The notes under the pieces are model-generated. The model saw only the letters and a list, made by a program, of their open reading frames with translations. It had not been told where the DNA came from and did no database searches. Position numbers and translations under genes: made by a program. Below are positions 1-11,887 of a DNA stretch of 64,000 nucleotides, piece after piece. The stretch comes from Ischnura elegans (lineage: Eukaryota > Arthropoda > Insecta > Odonata > Coenagrionidae), in the NCBI RefSeq assembly GCF_921293095.1, contig NC_060246.1, positions 11,922,001 to 11,986,000 on the forward strand. The letters run 5' to 3'. The stretch's first letter is position 1; the number at the start of each line of letters is the position of its first letter.

Positions 1-1940
1 CAGCCCTACGTATTTGCATTGAATTGTTTACCAGGGTTAATAAATTGATAAGTTAAGGTGATCCCGCGGCTATTGATGCTTTCTCGTTAACAATATATTT
101 GAGGTTAAAGTTGAAGAAATTTAGCCAAAAACGACCGCCCTCGATTTGCCCTGAAAATTGCCAATTTTATCCCCGTGCAGTGGTTTTACGAATAGTTTTA
201 TTGACAAAAAAATATACTATCTTAATTAACTCTTCTTTTTCTTCCATTAGGAGGGTTTTCAAAGATTTTCTTTTTTCATCAACCAAAGATATACAACGAA
301 ATTGCGGAGCCTGTTCTCAGCCAAATTTTTTACATAAACGTAGAGAAAAAGTAGATACTCCCGCCGACTTTCGCCAATTGACTTATACCACGTCGTTTTA
401 TAAAGCTTCAAGGTTGTGAATATAAAGTAAAATGTTGCACCAACTGACAAACCCCGAATTTTTAATCGTTTTTTCGACCGTGCGGTCGACTCCGGTTCTG
501 GCCGGCGGCGGTGGAGAGTACGGCGACGCGGCAAGCGTGTGGATGCGATATGGCCACAGTCACTTTTATATCTGAATAACAGATAAAATAGTGATGTAAA
601 ATAATCAACAGAAGGTTAAATTAATATATATTGCTGCGAATGACTCTTATTATGCAATCGATGGGCACTGCAAGAGGTACGCTGAAAGGCTTTCTTTTTT
701 TACTTCATTTCATATACTACTACGGAGAATGGACTAACATCGTGCGCTCAACGTTTGGAAACGGATTTTTTATTAACAAACAAACTCTCTTTCTAATTAA
801 CAGACGTCCATGATCCTTGGCATCCACTTCCCAGTCTCCCTATTCGTATTTAAAGTCTACCGACAAAGTACACAGTGGAAGAAGTACGTCATTCTTATCC
901 AGCAAGTTTATTAAGTTTATATCCTTGATTTCAAGTAATCTATAACTATTCTTCATGGGTCATTATGTACTAACGTTTTCCAAAGTATGTAGACACCCAG
1001 TAGTCCTACTTAACTGATGGGGCCGGGTCGGTGAAATCTTGTGAGGTTGGCACATAGAGCGACGTATTCCTCACTCGTAAGCAACCAAGAGCCGACGAGG
1101 ACGGAGGTGGACGCGACCTAGCCACCGAACATGGAGTCAAACTCCATTAGCAATAAGACCAACCAGAATTAAGATTAGCGGATGGAATGTACTGAGGTAA
1201 CCCACGTCCACACTCACGCAAGGCCGTCGCATTGTTTTCTTTCGGGCTCCGTGGCGAGGTTTTGCCTATCTATAGATTCACATTTGGACTCACGGTCTGT
1301 CTCTTACTACTGCGTGGCTCCGTCGCCGAGTACGTCTATACTGTGCGCAGTTGTTACGGATAAGTTCTGCGAGTATAACTGAGGTCATCACAGGCTCCCA
1401 AGTCTTGTACTGCAGAAGGTTTTCGGTCTAGTTATTCTTCTGTTAACTTGAGTAGCGTTGAGAATTCGGAGCTGACAGCTGTTGTTGAGTCCTAGTTTAT
1501 AACCGATTATTTATACGGATATTAGTACTCCTTTTTAAAACCTAATTTAGGCTTTATATGACAGTTGTTACAGTTTGTATGAGGTGTTCAAGTAGGCTTG
1601 GAATGCTGATACGCTGTTGTGAAGACACTTTTGATGACTTAGTTTAATTTTAGTGATACTATCGTAATATGGACGGGCACAAGGAACCCTTTAACTATCA
1701 GTGAAACGAGGGAAGGACAGGCAGGGGTATACGTCATAAGAAAACATACGAAGCAAAAATAAAATATTTGTGTAAAATATTATAATTGTCATAACTAGAT
1801 GATTCAGGAGGCTTCAATACACTTGAGGAGCCACCTGCCAAGACTTTGCCCTGAATCCCATCACGGAGGGATTTCGATTTAATCTATGCTATAACCTTAT
1901 TAGCGAGAGAATGTTTTATATAACCACGGATTCCGGAAAC
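1..1940. other. no gene recognised
   Basis: Mixed AT-rich sequence with short open frames only, none with a recognisable domain. A small GC-rich, CG-containing patch lies at about 475-545, and another moderately GC-rich stretch at 1010-1180. Neither has convincing splice sites or a long frame on either strand. It may hold old repeat material, since a degraded LINE starts immediately downstream. Confidence 0.4.
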
Positions 1941-2765
1941 AGCTCGCGCTCTTTCTTCACGATGTCCTTCAATCTGTCGAATTGAAAAGACATGATTACA
2001 CTTTATTCTTAGATTTTAAGAAAGCATTTGACACGGTACCTCACAATTAACTCATATACTATTTACAGTCATGCGGATTAGATGAAACAGTGGTAAACTG
2101 GATACGCGACTTTCTGAGTAATCGTAAGTAACAAGTCGTTCAATACGGAATTAGCTCTGATGTAGTTGAAGTGACATAAGGTGCCCCACAAGGAAGCGTA
2201 ATAGGCCCCATTTTGTTCATTAGGTATATACATAAATGACCTATACCCTAGCATTAGCAGTAAAATACGCTGATTTGCTAACGACGCCGTCATCTATCGC
2301 GAAATTAGTGATCACACTGAAAACGAAATTCTATAATCGAATTTAAACAACGTCCATTAGTGAAGCCAAGAGTCGGGACTCGAACTTAATTTGAACAAAT
2401 TCATGTCGGTGCATTTTTTGCATAGTTCGTCCAACTATAACCATGATAATCCTGTAGACGGTATTAACATAAAGGCTACAGAGGAAGTGAAGATGGCAAC
2501 TTCGCGACGTTGCCATCCATCCTGCCATATTAGTGATCACTCTGGCTTTTAAATTCCATCAACGAATTTAAACAGCGTCCATGTGTGGAGCCAAGATTGG
2601 GGACTCGATCTTAGTCTGATGAAATGCACGATGGTGAATTTTTTGCTCGGGTCGCCCTACTATCTCCATGTATTTTCTGTGGATGTTTTTAACATTACCG
2701 ATACAGATGAAGTAGGGTATCTGGGAGTTACAATAACCTCGACCCCATCTTGGGGAACGCATATA
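1940..2765 (+). pseudogene. degenerate LINE reverse transcriptase fragment
   Basis: Plus-strand remnants of a non-LTR reverse transcriptase in changing frames. At about 1998-2045 the frame reads FLDFKKAFDTVPH, the RT block preceding the catalytic core. At about 2180-2220 it reads GAPQGSVIGPILF, and at about 2590-2765 it reads LSLMKCTMVNF followed by EVGYLGVTITSTPSWGTHI, the usual block downstream of the catalytic YADD/FADD. Several stops and frame changes lie between. A segment near 2330-2400 (GTCCATTAGTGAAGCCAAGA) recurs diverged near 2575-2600, so the copy also has an internal duplication. The sequence belongs to a LINE family related to, but distinct from, the (TACATC)n LINE found elsewhere here. 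It ends abruptly where Helitron sequence begins. Dead copy. Confidence 0.75.
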
Positions 2766-3698
2766 ACGGACTGTTTACACGATACATTAACACGAACGAG
2801 TTAATGTCGCGTGAATTACATTCATTAACAATTTTTTTAATCACCAAACGCGCTCCGTTGGATAGGTATGGTTGGTTAAGGTTTCGAAAGATCATGAACA
2901 CAGAGCCTAAATTTAGCTGTAAATCGTGCCTTGGTAAGCTAGGTACGTCCAAGGACTTAAAATATTCAAATAGATAGTTGTTGATTTCATCTCCGTAAGT
3001 AACACAGTTAAAAGATTTGAATTCATGCAGAGTACCAACTATTTCATCCTGATTTACCTAGTTTGAGTAATCCAATATTCGTTCTGGGCCGTCAAAATTG
3101 TTCGCTCAATCAACCAATTTTGATTTTTGTGGTGATCAATCATATTCTGGAACACTTTGATGATGAACTCACCTTCCGATGTAATTAATTTGCAAACATT
3201 CCGAGGAAGTTTTCTTTTTTCTCAATTCCTCGACAGGAACACGGACATTACAGATCACGGTCTTAGAGTTATAGATTGTCAACAGTTGCTTGAAGATTTA
3301 TTTACAAACTCGGTAGTGAAGAGTCAACTCGAACTGGGCTTATAATTAGCTTGAATTAATTTTTTTCAATGCAATTTCAATATTTTGAATATATTTAGTA
3401 ATCAAAATGTTATATTGCTACGAATTTAAGTTATTAAATTGGTAAAAACAAAACAAATAATTTAATTTGTAGTTTTGGCCAACTTATCAATTGTTGTTGC
3501 GTTACTAACTCCTAAAAACTTATCACTGAGAAAAAGATGAATTTTTTTTGGTGAAATTATCCATTTTTTAATGTTTTATATGTTTTCCGAGGCTGAGACA
3601 AATCCAAAGAACCTAATATCATTTAAATCGGTGCATCCGTTCTCGAGTTATAAGTGTTTTAACTAACACGGTTTTCGACTTTCTTTTATACATATCGA
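2766..3698 (-). mobile_element. Helitron fragment with 5' terminus and Pif1-like helicase remnant
   Basis: On the minus strand the piece starts near 3698 with TCGATATGTATAAAAGAAAG and continues with a segment nearly identical to 41889-42000, including GTTAGTTA and AACTCGAGAACGG. This is the 5' end type of insect Helitrons, which begin with TC. Further in (about 3010-2760, minus) the frame reads DVPSLPRHDLQL then FMIFRNLNQPYLSNGARLVI. That corresponds to the C-terminal region of the Helitron Rep/Helicase (Pif1 family), where LKVG..xMLLRNL...L.NGTRL is the conserved block. The rest of the element, including its CTAG 3' end, is missing; the junction with the LINE fragment is near 2760. Non-functional. 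Confidence 0.75.
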
Positions 3699-4825
3699 TT
3701 TTCTTGTCCACCTATTTTTAAAACAAAATAGTTGATACGATGTAATATTTCCCAAAATGTTTGTTTGCTATGTATCTTTGGTACAACTTATTCTACGAAT
3801 TCTCTAGTGTTCCTATTATAATAATTAAAGTTATATATTTATAAGTTCGTTTACATATTTATACAAATCTTTCACTGCTAAAATCGAGTGGATATAAAAA
3901 ATTCCACATTAAACTACAATAAGTTTATCTGGTTTATCTGTTTACGAAAGAATTAAATATACCCACCCTATTATAAATCACTTTAGCAAGCTCCCTAAAA
4001 ATAGCCTGTTTTTGAAAAGTCATTGAACAAATATGTGAATTTCTAGAGAATTTTTGGTTGTCCTTCTTTTTAAATAAACTTTGTTTTAGCATCCATTTCC
4101 ACGATTATTAAAGATAGACGGATATAATAGTTTGAGTCATTTCCACCTCAATTCCAAAAAAGCTTGTCCCATAGGATCAAAGATTTTGATGAATTCATGG
4201 TCGATAGTTTACAGTTGAAGCTGTAGGTCATACTACTATGATATAGACTACCAGTCTATGAGTACATGTCCATAGACTTGTATTAAAAGTAATCGGAAAG
4301 ACGCACGGGAGAAAAATTAAACGTTTATATATTTTCAAAAAATATCATTCAGGAGTTATTTTAAATTTATATTTGTAATTCTAAGGTAATGTATGAGCCT
4401 ACATTCTAAACAATAAATGCTTGGGTTAGTTCTGAGATGGATAATTTGAGAAAAGTTTACTAATAGTGTTTTTAACATTTAAATATATCATTAATAGGGA
4501 TGTGGAATTTATAAATATTTTACTCAGAGTGACTTCCGAAAGGACTTACAATTAGCTGTAAAAATAAGTAATAAATAATGGCTCTACTACATTTGATAGT
4601 TAAATTGTGGGATTTTTATGATTTAAGGCAATTTTTTGGAAAAAATTCGATAGCGCGTTAAAACCACATTAAAAAAAGAAAGATCTCAGGCTATTAAGTA
4701 TGAGGTTGATGTAGACCCAAAAAGATATTAAAATCTTAGTCTCTTAGGCACAAATGCTTGTTGAATTAAGTGACTCATGTTCAATAATCTAACCCCCGAT
4801 TTAATTCAATTTTTTGCTCTCTCCT
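3699..4825. other. AT-rich spacer, nothing recognised
   Basis: Strongly AT-rich sequence without an open frame of interest, terminal repeats or tandem arrays that I can see. The end of the stretch (4800-4827) is pyrimidine-rich and reads like a splice acceptor for the first of the purine-rich modules that follow. Confidence 0.4.
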
Positions 4826-4827
4826 TA

Positions 4828-7800
4828 GGTGCAAGCCATCCCCGGACGTGTGGGGAAGAATGAAGGGTGGAGCAGGAAGAATGAAGAAGAGAAGAAGACG
4901 ATGGCCTCGCAGGACATCCAATACTAACTCCTTTTATGTTATTCGCAGGGATTTGACTCGAACTTTAATCCACATTTTTGGTTTTTCAATTTCAGAATGA
5001 ATATTGAAGACATTAGAGCACCATTCATCGACTTGAGTTGAAGGCTGGGAGGAGTGCAGTTTTCCTCGGATTCTATGCATTACCGTATCAGGTTTTCATC
5101 AGTTTTATATCAGGTTATCTATAACGTGAAATGGTAAATTAGGGCCGACATGAACCACACAACAGGAGTAATGAGAGACTCCTGGTGGAAAGTGAATTCA
5201 CCCTCGATTATCAAAGCACGAGCTCTAGGTAACATCAGTACACGAAAGGTAACGGCTCGTAGGAGCATGTTTAAAAATTTGTCGAAAAAGTGCTGAAACT
5301 AAGGTACCAGAAAGTGCACTTTAAAGTTATTTACTACGAACGAGACCGTTCCTAGGAGACAAATAATGCATTCTTTGGCAGGAAATCCATGTGGGTATTT
5401 TTGTGTGTGTAGTTTTTCTTAAGGTATTTGGGTGGGTTTTGTACTAACAATATTTATTGCAGGAGTGAAGAATGAAGAAAGAAGACGTAGCTGAGGCCCC
5501 GAAGATTGAAGACATCGCAGGGGGCCTCGAAGAATGAAGAGGGAAGATAATGTGTGTGTATCGGGGATGAGTGGACATAGATAATCCCTCACCTGAACTG
5601 AGTGTTTTTTTTACTTAATTGTAACATGTCTGTAACGTTTTCCCTTCCAGCCATGAAGATTGAAGACATGAAATTGAGCTCGAAGAACGGCAAGAATCCG
5701 ATTGCGTGTGTTTTCTTAACCGTGTGATTTCGTGTGATATTTTTCTGCGTGTGATTATTTAAATTTGCGTGTGTTGCGAGTATTTTTCCGTTGCGTCGCG
5801 TTAGGGCTTGCATGTTAGTGTTATTTATTTATTTGTTTGTGCATGCAATAATCTTACCTCTTCACAGATTCAAGCAAACGCTGGACTTCAAGGAAAGAAG
5901 AGGAAGGCTGCACAAAGAAGAGGAGATTGAAGACGCAAGTCTTCGCAGAAGAAGGAAGACGAGCATCGTGAGAAGACGTGTGCAATATTCGCGGCTTAGT
6001 TTTGGGCCCTTCTGGCAAATAAATAAAAAAATTTCGTAAGGCTAGGCGTTTTTTCCGCGCGTTAGTTGTAGTTTTTTGTGCCGCGGTTTTGCATTACATA
6101 TTCCATCGCGCCATGCAGGAATGAGGCTGTGGCTAGGTAGGAAATTTATGATTTCCTATCGATGCCATTGTCACGCTCTTGTGTGCTGCTTTGGAGTGGT
6201 GCAAATCCTCGGAAGGGTTATTTATTTGTGTATGCACTAACCCGCTCTCTCCCTAGATCAGCAAGCCATCGCTGTACATGCTTAGAAAAGGAGAGAGAAG
6301 ACACTTGGAAGAGGATGGGATGGTGCACCTTACCGAACCGGCTTCTTACGGCTCTACATGAGTTGCAGCAGATAAGGAGCGGTATGATCTCATAATATTC
6401 ATTCAAATTTCGTTCATTTTTCCCATACAAATTTTTAAATGAACGAGTTGCTTGAGAATGTTAACTTTTGCTATCATTAACGGAACTCAATTGTTCTCAT
6501 GCTTATACTGAACTTCTGATTTGCCCATAATGCCATTAAAATTAACAAATAAACTTTATATCATCCGCAATTTAATGATTGACTACTTAGTTTGAAAATT
6601 GTACTTGGTACTGATATTTCATATTGGACTCGTAAATGATATTTCATTGACCCCTTAACTTTGAATTGAATTGAAAAGTTGTGCAAAAATATTGCGATGG
6701 GCAAAATATTTTTTTTATGCCAACATTATTCTGGATGACTCACATCACACACCAACGTATTTTCTTTACGAATGTTTTGGAGTCAAAATATCACCTCCCT
6801 TAACACTCTTCGCAAAATATTTTCACATTATAAATCAATCCGAATAACTTTTATTTATAATCATTTTCAAATTATCTGTTTATTCATTACAAATTTTATT
6901 TTCCATCAGGATTTTTCATTCTGAATCAGAATTATTGAAATAATTTGTCCTGTGAAAGGTTATCCACTTCAAAATCAATTCTTAACTTTTCCTATTTAAA
7001 CAAAGAATTATTTTATTATAATAAGTACTGTTAGTTAATTGAATGTTATTTTAATTTCCTCTGCAGTATGGGAAATTTTATTTTTCACTCGAAGTTTTTA
7101 AATCTAATTAAAAGGTAACTATTCACTCTGTAACGTCCATGCGCCATAAGAAAATGTATTGATTGATTCGGCCATGAGGCCGATTTTCTACACTGACACT
7201 GTTTTGTCTCTTTTTGAGTGTTTGTTTTTTTTCAATTGCAGAGTTCGTTGGATCGTATTGTGTGTGTTGACTACTCGAGGCCTCAATGAAAGCACGTGCA
7301 AAGAGATCGAAAGAATACACCTCGTTGCCGCAGGCAGACGGTAAGATTTCATTCATTCCTCTTCCAAGCTTTAGTTCAGTTCAGAACCATTATTTAGTGA
7401 TCATTTAGGCATACTATAATTTTTACATTCAGGAACCTCGATGATAAAAGTAATGATTTCGTGAGAAAATAAATAAATATTTTCACTTTTCCAACGCGAA
7501 AATAATTAATTAAACCGCACCCAACATTAATATCTCGCGCTTTTTTCAACACTCGCAAAACTTAAATCCCGCGCTGAATCTCAAGGCATTGATTGGTTGA
7601 CGACGACGATAGCGTTTGCTTTCATATATTTCGATTTGAAACTTCATTTATATTAAATTTAATAATTCGAATGAAGGACAGTTATGGGGATTTTCGTGAA
7701 TCTATCATAAGTATTAACTTTGCTGTTTAATTTTCTCATTGTAAGGTGGAGGTCGAGGTTTCCATATAGGCCTTGCTTCTGGTAATTCAGCAACCGTCAT

Positions 7801-8760
7801 GAGCGCTCAAGTAATAACTTCTTCGGAGACCCTACCTGAGGGAAACATGAGATTCCGGGCATATTCTATACCTTTCTGAATTTTTACGTGAGTTTAAGTG
7901 ACATATTTCAAAAAAAGTCGCAACAATAATGTTACAATGATTGATTCTCTTATTTGTTAGATTTTGGGCACTTCATTTCCGGTGACGCGTTTTTCCTTGC
8001 TATTAAATATTTATTAAGCCAATGGAGTCGTAAAAATTTGTGTTTATTTTTCATTTTTTTCGGCTCTTTTTTTTCATATGATACTTTGACCTCTGGCTCT
8101 TTGCATGATCTTGAAAATTAACTTACATTATTTTATTCGTATCATAAGACTTAATTCTTAAATTACATCCTAAAAGAAATTATTAAAATACATTCCCCCG
8201 GATAGGTGCGGTGTCCTTATTATGGGTTATAAAAATTTATATAAATTTAAAAAAAAGTTATATAAATAACAAAATCAGCTCACTGTAATGATTTCCGGGA
8301 AATTTTTTAATATTGCCCAATTATATCTTTTAAATATTTAAAGAATAATGAAAATAATTTGAAAATACCCAGTCTTGCATTTTTTATTTTAAAAATTATA
8401 AGACATTTAAAACGTTAATATTTTCTGAACATCTTCCTCAAAATGATATTTCTGAGCTGAGAGTTAACCTTTTAGGTCTCCCCTTCGTTGGATTATGAAA
8501 ATTTGTGTGTTATATTACCACAGATCCAGCTTGTGGACAACGACAGCCATTGCTTTTGGAGACCACTGTGGAGGTCCATGAAATGGACACCTGAAGGTTA
8601 CTGCGCAGACAACTTGAGACTTGAAGATTTTATCGTGAAGAAAGGAAGAATGAAGATAGGAAGAAAGAAGACACCAAGCCTGAAGATAGTTGTTTTTTTC
8701 ATTTTTGTTGCAATGATTGTACAGGGTGTTTGTATATTTTTTATTAATGCATGTATTTTT
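4828..8760 (+). ncRNA. candidate spliced transcript: array of purine-rich exon-like modules
   Basis: At least eight segments share one architecture: a polypyrimidine tract ending in AG, then a GAAGA-rich stretch of about 45-130 bases. Acceptor edges are near 4828 (TTGCTCTCTCCTTAG), 4996 (TTTTTCAATTTCAG), 5461 (a TACTAAC branch-like box, then TTTATTGCAG), 5650 (TTTTCCCTTCCAG), 5868 (TACCTCTTCACAG), 6256 (CGCTCTCTCCCTAG), 7243 (TTTTTTTCAATTGCAG) and about 8522 (ATTACCACAG). Donor-like ends include 6382 (GCG|GTATGA) and 7341 (ACG|GTAAGA). Exon bodies repeat phrases such as GAAGATTGAAGACAT and GAAGAATGAAGA, typical of splicing-enhancer-like purine tracts, and some modules share their starts (GCAAGCCATC near 4832 and 6261). 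Intron ends are also alike (GTTATTTATTT...GCA at about 5818 and 6217). No frame is conserved through the modules, so a protein is unlikely. Alternative reading: tandem duplication of a decayed repeat. No transcription evidence is available here. Confidence 0.35.
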
Positions 8761-10360
8761 TCCAGCTTTAGTTAGGATTTGCGGCAGGAGAGTAGGGATT
8801 TTATATTGCGTCTTACCGTCGAGTAGAAATAACTCAGATTAGGCAAGTCTTCGAATATCGTGGCCACGATTCCGTATTTAGGCGTTTAATTAATCCAGGC
8901 GTATAACGCAGAATTTAGGTAGGCAGGGCAGTATGAATGGATGAGTGTGATTTTTGAATGAGAGAATGGAATGTGATTTAAGAATGAGTGAATGATATTA
9001 ATAGTAGTAGCACTTGATTGTTATTAATTGCTAATTATATTTTGTGTAGTATTTTTGATTCTTATTAATTTTGGTCGTAGTGTAGTGCATGTCCCCCTCA
9101 AATCCAAACTGTTCCCTCATCGTGGGGAGGGGGTGTAACAGGAATAAGTCATTAATTTGCACCAAATGCTTACAAAATTGCACCCTTATTGGGAATGTGA
9201 TGGAATATTTCTCCTTCCAAAGTTTGTGGTTTTTCCGCATGAGTTGCAAATGGTAAAGGTAATTTGTTAATATGCAAATATGACTTATCCCTGGCTAAAA
9301 CAGTTGGTGCATTTTTGATTTGTATTTAAAATATGTGAAACCATTGAATATAACATATGATATGTTGCTGTGAGCTTTATTCCAGAGCTTAGTACTATTT
9401 GCATTACTATTTTGTGATGTTTTTCGATAACATTATACAGAGCCTTTTTTATTTTTGTAACTAATACATGTATTTTTTTCCAGCTATAGTTTAGACTTGG
9501 GGCAGGAGAGTAGGAATTACAGTTGATAAGAAATGACTCGGAATAGGCAGGTCTTCGTATATTGCGACCGTGAAAATATAATTAAGTAACACCCTGGCCA
9601 GAATAAATTGTACCCATTGCTAAGGTGGATTTGATTTATTGTTTTTGATATTTCGTCTCGATTTTTTTAATGATATTATTTTAATAGCATTTTAAATAAT
9701 TAATTTAATAATTTTAAATGCTATGAAATGGTGGGCATTTAATTACTCCCTACAACTTTGTACAAGTAAAGGCGATTATACTATTTTCTGTATACCTATG
9801 ACTATGTTACTAAGGTATTGTTGTAAAAATAAAATAATTTAATATCTTTGGGATTGATGACATAAAATAAAACATTTTATATGTATTTTTTGTGAAAAGC
9901 AAAGTGCTGGTACAAATCCAGTAAAATGGAATTTTGTTAAGATGTTGACAAAATTCACATTCGTCAGTTGACAATTTACCTGAATTAAGTGAGCATATTC
10001 AGAAAGCATCCATCAATGTGCAATTACATTGGGCATGCATTGTATGATTACAATATTTTGATTCATTTAATTGTATACAAATAGGCAATATGTTGACATT
10101 GTTAATATGGGTTATGCATTAATTATATAATGCTGTCGATTATAAATAACTCAGACTAGGCAGGCCTTCGGACATCGTGACAATGAGTCCATATTATAGC
10201 GTTAGATTAATTCAGGCGTGCATGTTGAGGTATTTAGTTAGGTAGGGCTTTAACAATGGATTAGGAAACAAGGGACGAATGTGATTTTGTGAATAAGTGT
10301 AATAGTACTGGTAATGCTTGATCAGTATACAATGTGCGTTTTAATTTTTATAACCATAGG
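8735..10360 (+). repeat. three direct copies of a ~200-280 bp unit
   Basis: Unit 1 (about 8735-8990), unit 2 (about 9445-9590, shorter) and unit 3 (about 10130-10340) share blocks in the same order. The first is TAATGCATGTATTTTTTCCAGC followed by GGCAGGAGAGTAGG (units 1 and 2). Next comes AAATAACTCAGA.TAGGCA with GTCTTCG or CCTTCG (all three). The last is a longer stretch with TTAATTCAGGCGT...TTAGGTAGGGC (units 1 and 3). The spacing is roughly 700 bp. The first block again looks like a splice acceptor (TTTTTTCCAG), so the units may be duplicated terminal exons of the candidate transcript upstream. No open frame is conserved between copies. Confidence 0.55.
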
Positions 10361-11035
10361 GGTGTTTTTGGGGGCATAAACATCCCCCATATTTTTCCCC
10401 TGGAGGTGACTACCTGCATCGCATCTGCTGAGAAGACCGCAAGCCCTCCAGCACTCCAATTTTCAAATTATGTGGTACCATTACATTATACCTTCAAGTA
10501 ATCAATGAATTGTTATAATACTGAAAGATTATTTCATCGTTAAGTAGCTGAAAAGTTTGTAACGAGTGTATCGTTGTCTGAAACCTCCAAAGCGACGACA
10601 AAAGAGTATCAGTGCAGGCAAACCACATAACACCCAAACTCTTCATACCTTTCTGGCTATGTGGCTGACTGAGAACTCAGCAGCGATCTGACAGGTCAGT
10701 TCAACCATGAACATTAGAGCCTCATTTGCATAGTTAATTTGTCTTGTGTTCTGTTAAATATATAACCCTATATAAGATGGAGGGGAAGGGGCTTTGTGAT
10801 AACAGCCTCGAATATTTATACATATAAGATGAAAATATTCCAGGTTAGGCACACACAGTACGAGACAATTTAATAAAAATATTCCCTAACTCTGAGGAAG
10901 GTGGTAGGTGCCCCTGAACATTTATTTATTTTCTTCTTAAGTGTGTATTTTATCTTTTGCGCCCAACCTGGGACATTTTTGTATTACACACCTCGTAGAG
11001 GAATTTCCTGAAGTACTTATACATATAATGGTAAG

Positions 11036-11212
11036 CAGAGGGGGGGGGGCACAAGCGCGACCGTATCCAGGATTTTGTTCTAGGGGGGCATAAGGATACT
11101 TTGTAATACAAAACGAACGCAATAACAATGGGACCGAATTAAAAATATTGCATATTTTTGTAAGGGTCTGGGGGGGCACGAGTCCCCGTGCCCCCCCCAA
11201 GATCCACCTATT
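11036..11212. mobile_element. hAT-like MITE, 8 bp TSD
   Basis: A 177 bp element flanked by the direct repeat ATGGTAAG at 11028-11035 and 11213-11220. It begins CAGAGGGGG and ends GATCCACCTATT, and both ends carry G-rich or C-rich runs. An 8 bp target duplication and a CAG-type end fit non-autonomous hAT elements. There is no coding capacity. Confidence 0.6.
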
Positions 11213-11354
11213 ATGGTAAGTTATTAGTTATATTTATGTATTGTCACTTCTTAGTAGGGTAAGGTAGCTACCCCAAAAAACCGGGTGCAGTAAGATCCAG
11301 TATTATATGTACATATTTGAGTGCAGCAAGAGCAATCTCACATGGTCACTAAGT

Positions 11355-11887
11355 GTACATCTACATCTACATAATACCCTGCGAGCCACCTCTAGGGTGT
11401 TTGGCAGGGGGTGATCAATCACCAGCATGCAGCATGCATTTGGACTCCCACATGCACACCACACCGTCCAAAAAACGTCCCGTATGATAACAAACTATAC
11501 TACTATATGCTGTTAGAAATAGAATATAGAATAGAAATTCAGAAACATGCATTAAGTTTTACATAGGTTAGTAGGCTACACTACAAGTCATGCAATCTAT
11601 TTACGAGTTCTATTGCTGCCGTTATAATCTCTTATTGATCGTGGAAAAAATGACATTCGGAATCTGTCTGTTCTACAATGTATCTCTCTTATTTTATTTA
11701 TATGATCTGATTTTCCGTAGTACGTTGGCGTCCGCAAGATATGGTTAACTTCGTCAGAAAAGACACTGCTCTTGAATTTATCTAAAAGGTTTAGTTTATT
11801 TTTCAATCTACGGTCCGACAGAGATTCCCATCCGAGTTTATCTAAGAGGTCAGTTACACTAACAAGACTATCGTAACGACCTTTCAC
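11355..11887 (-). mobile_element. 5'-truncated (TACATC)n LINE, 3' end copy A'
   Basis: Minus-strand 3' end of the CR1/L2-type LINE. The 3' tail (TACATC repeats on the plus strand) is at 11356-11372, followed by the 3' UTR and the last ~90 codons of ORF2 (about 11880-11597, ending RSIRDYNGSNRTRK then stop). It is 5'-truncated within YVKGRYDSL, where the tail of the next LINE copy begins. The reading frame of the remnant is still open. It is close in sequence to copies A, B and C in this window, so it is fairly young. Confidence 0.85.

Noticed and set aside
99-419. 106-codon plus-strand frame
   Set aside because: No domain, AT-rich, overlaps a minus-strand frame of similar length, and has no promoter or splice context.
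2343-2762. two similar 64-65 codon minus-strand frames
   Set aside because: They are antisense shadows of an internal duplication in the plus-strand LINE remnant.
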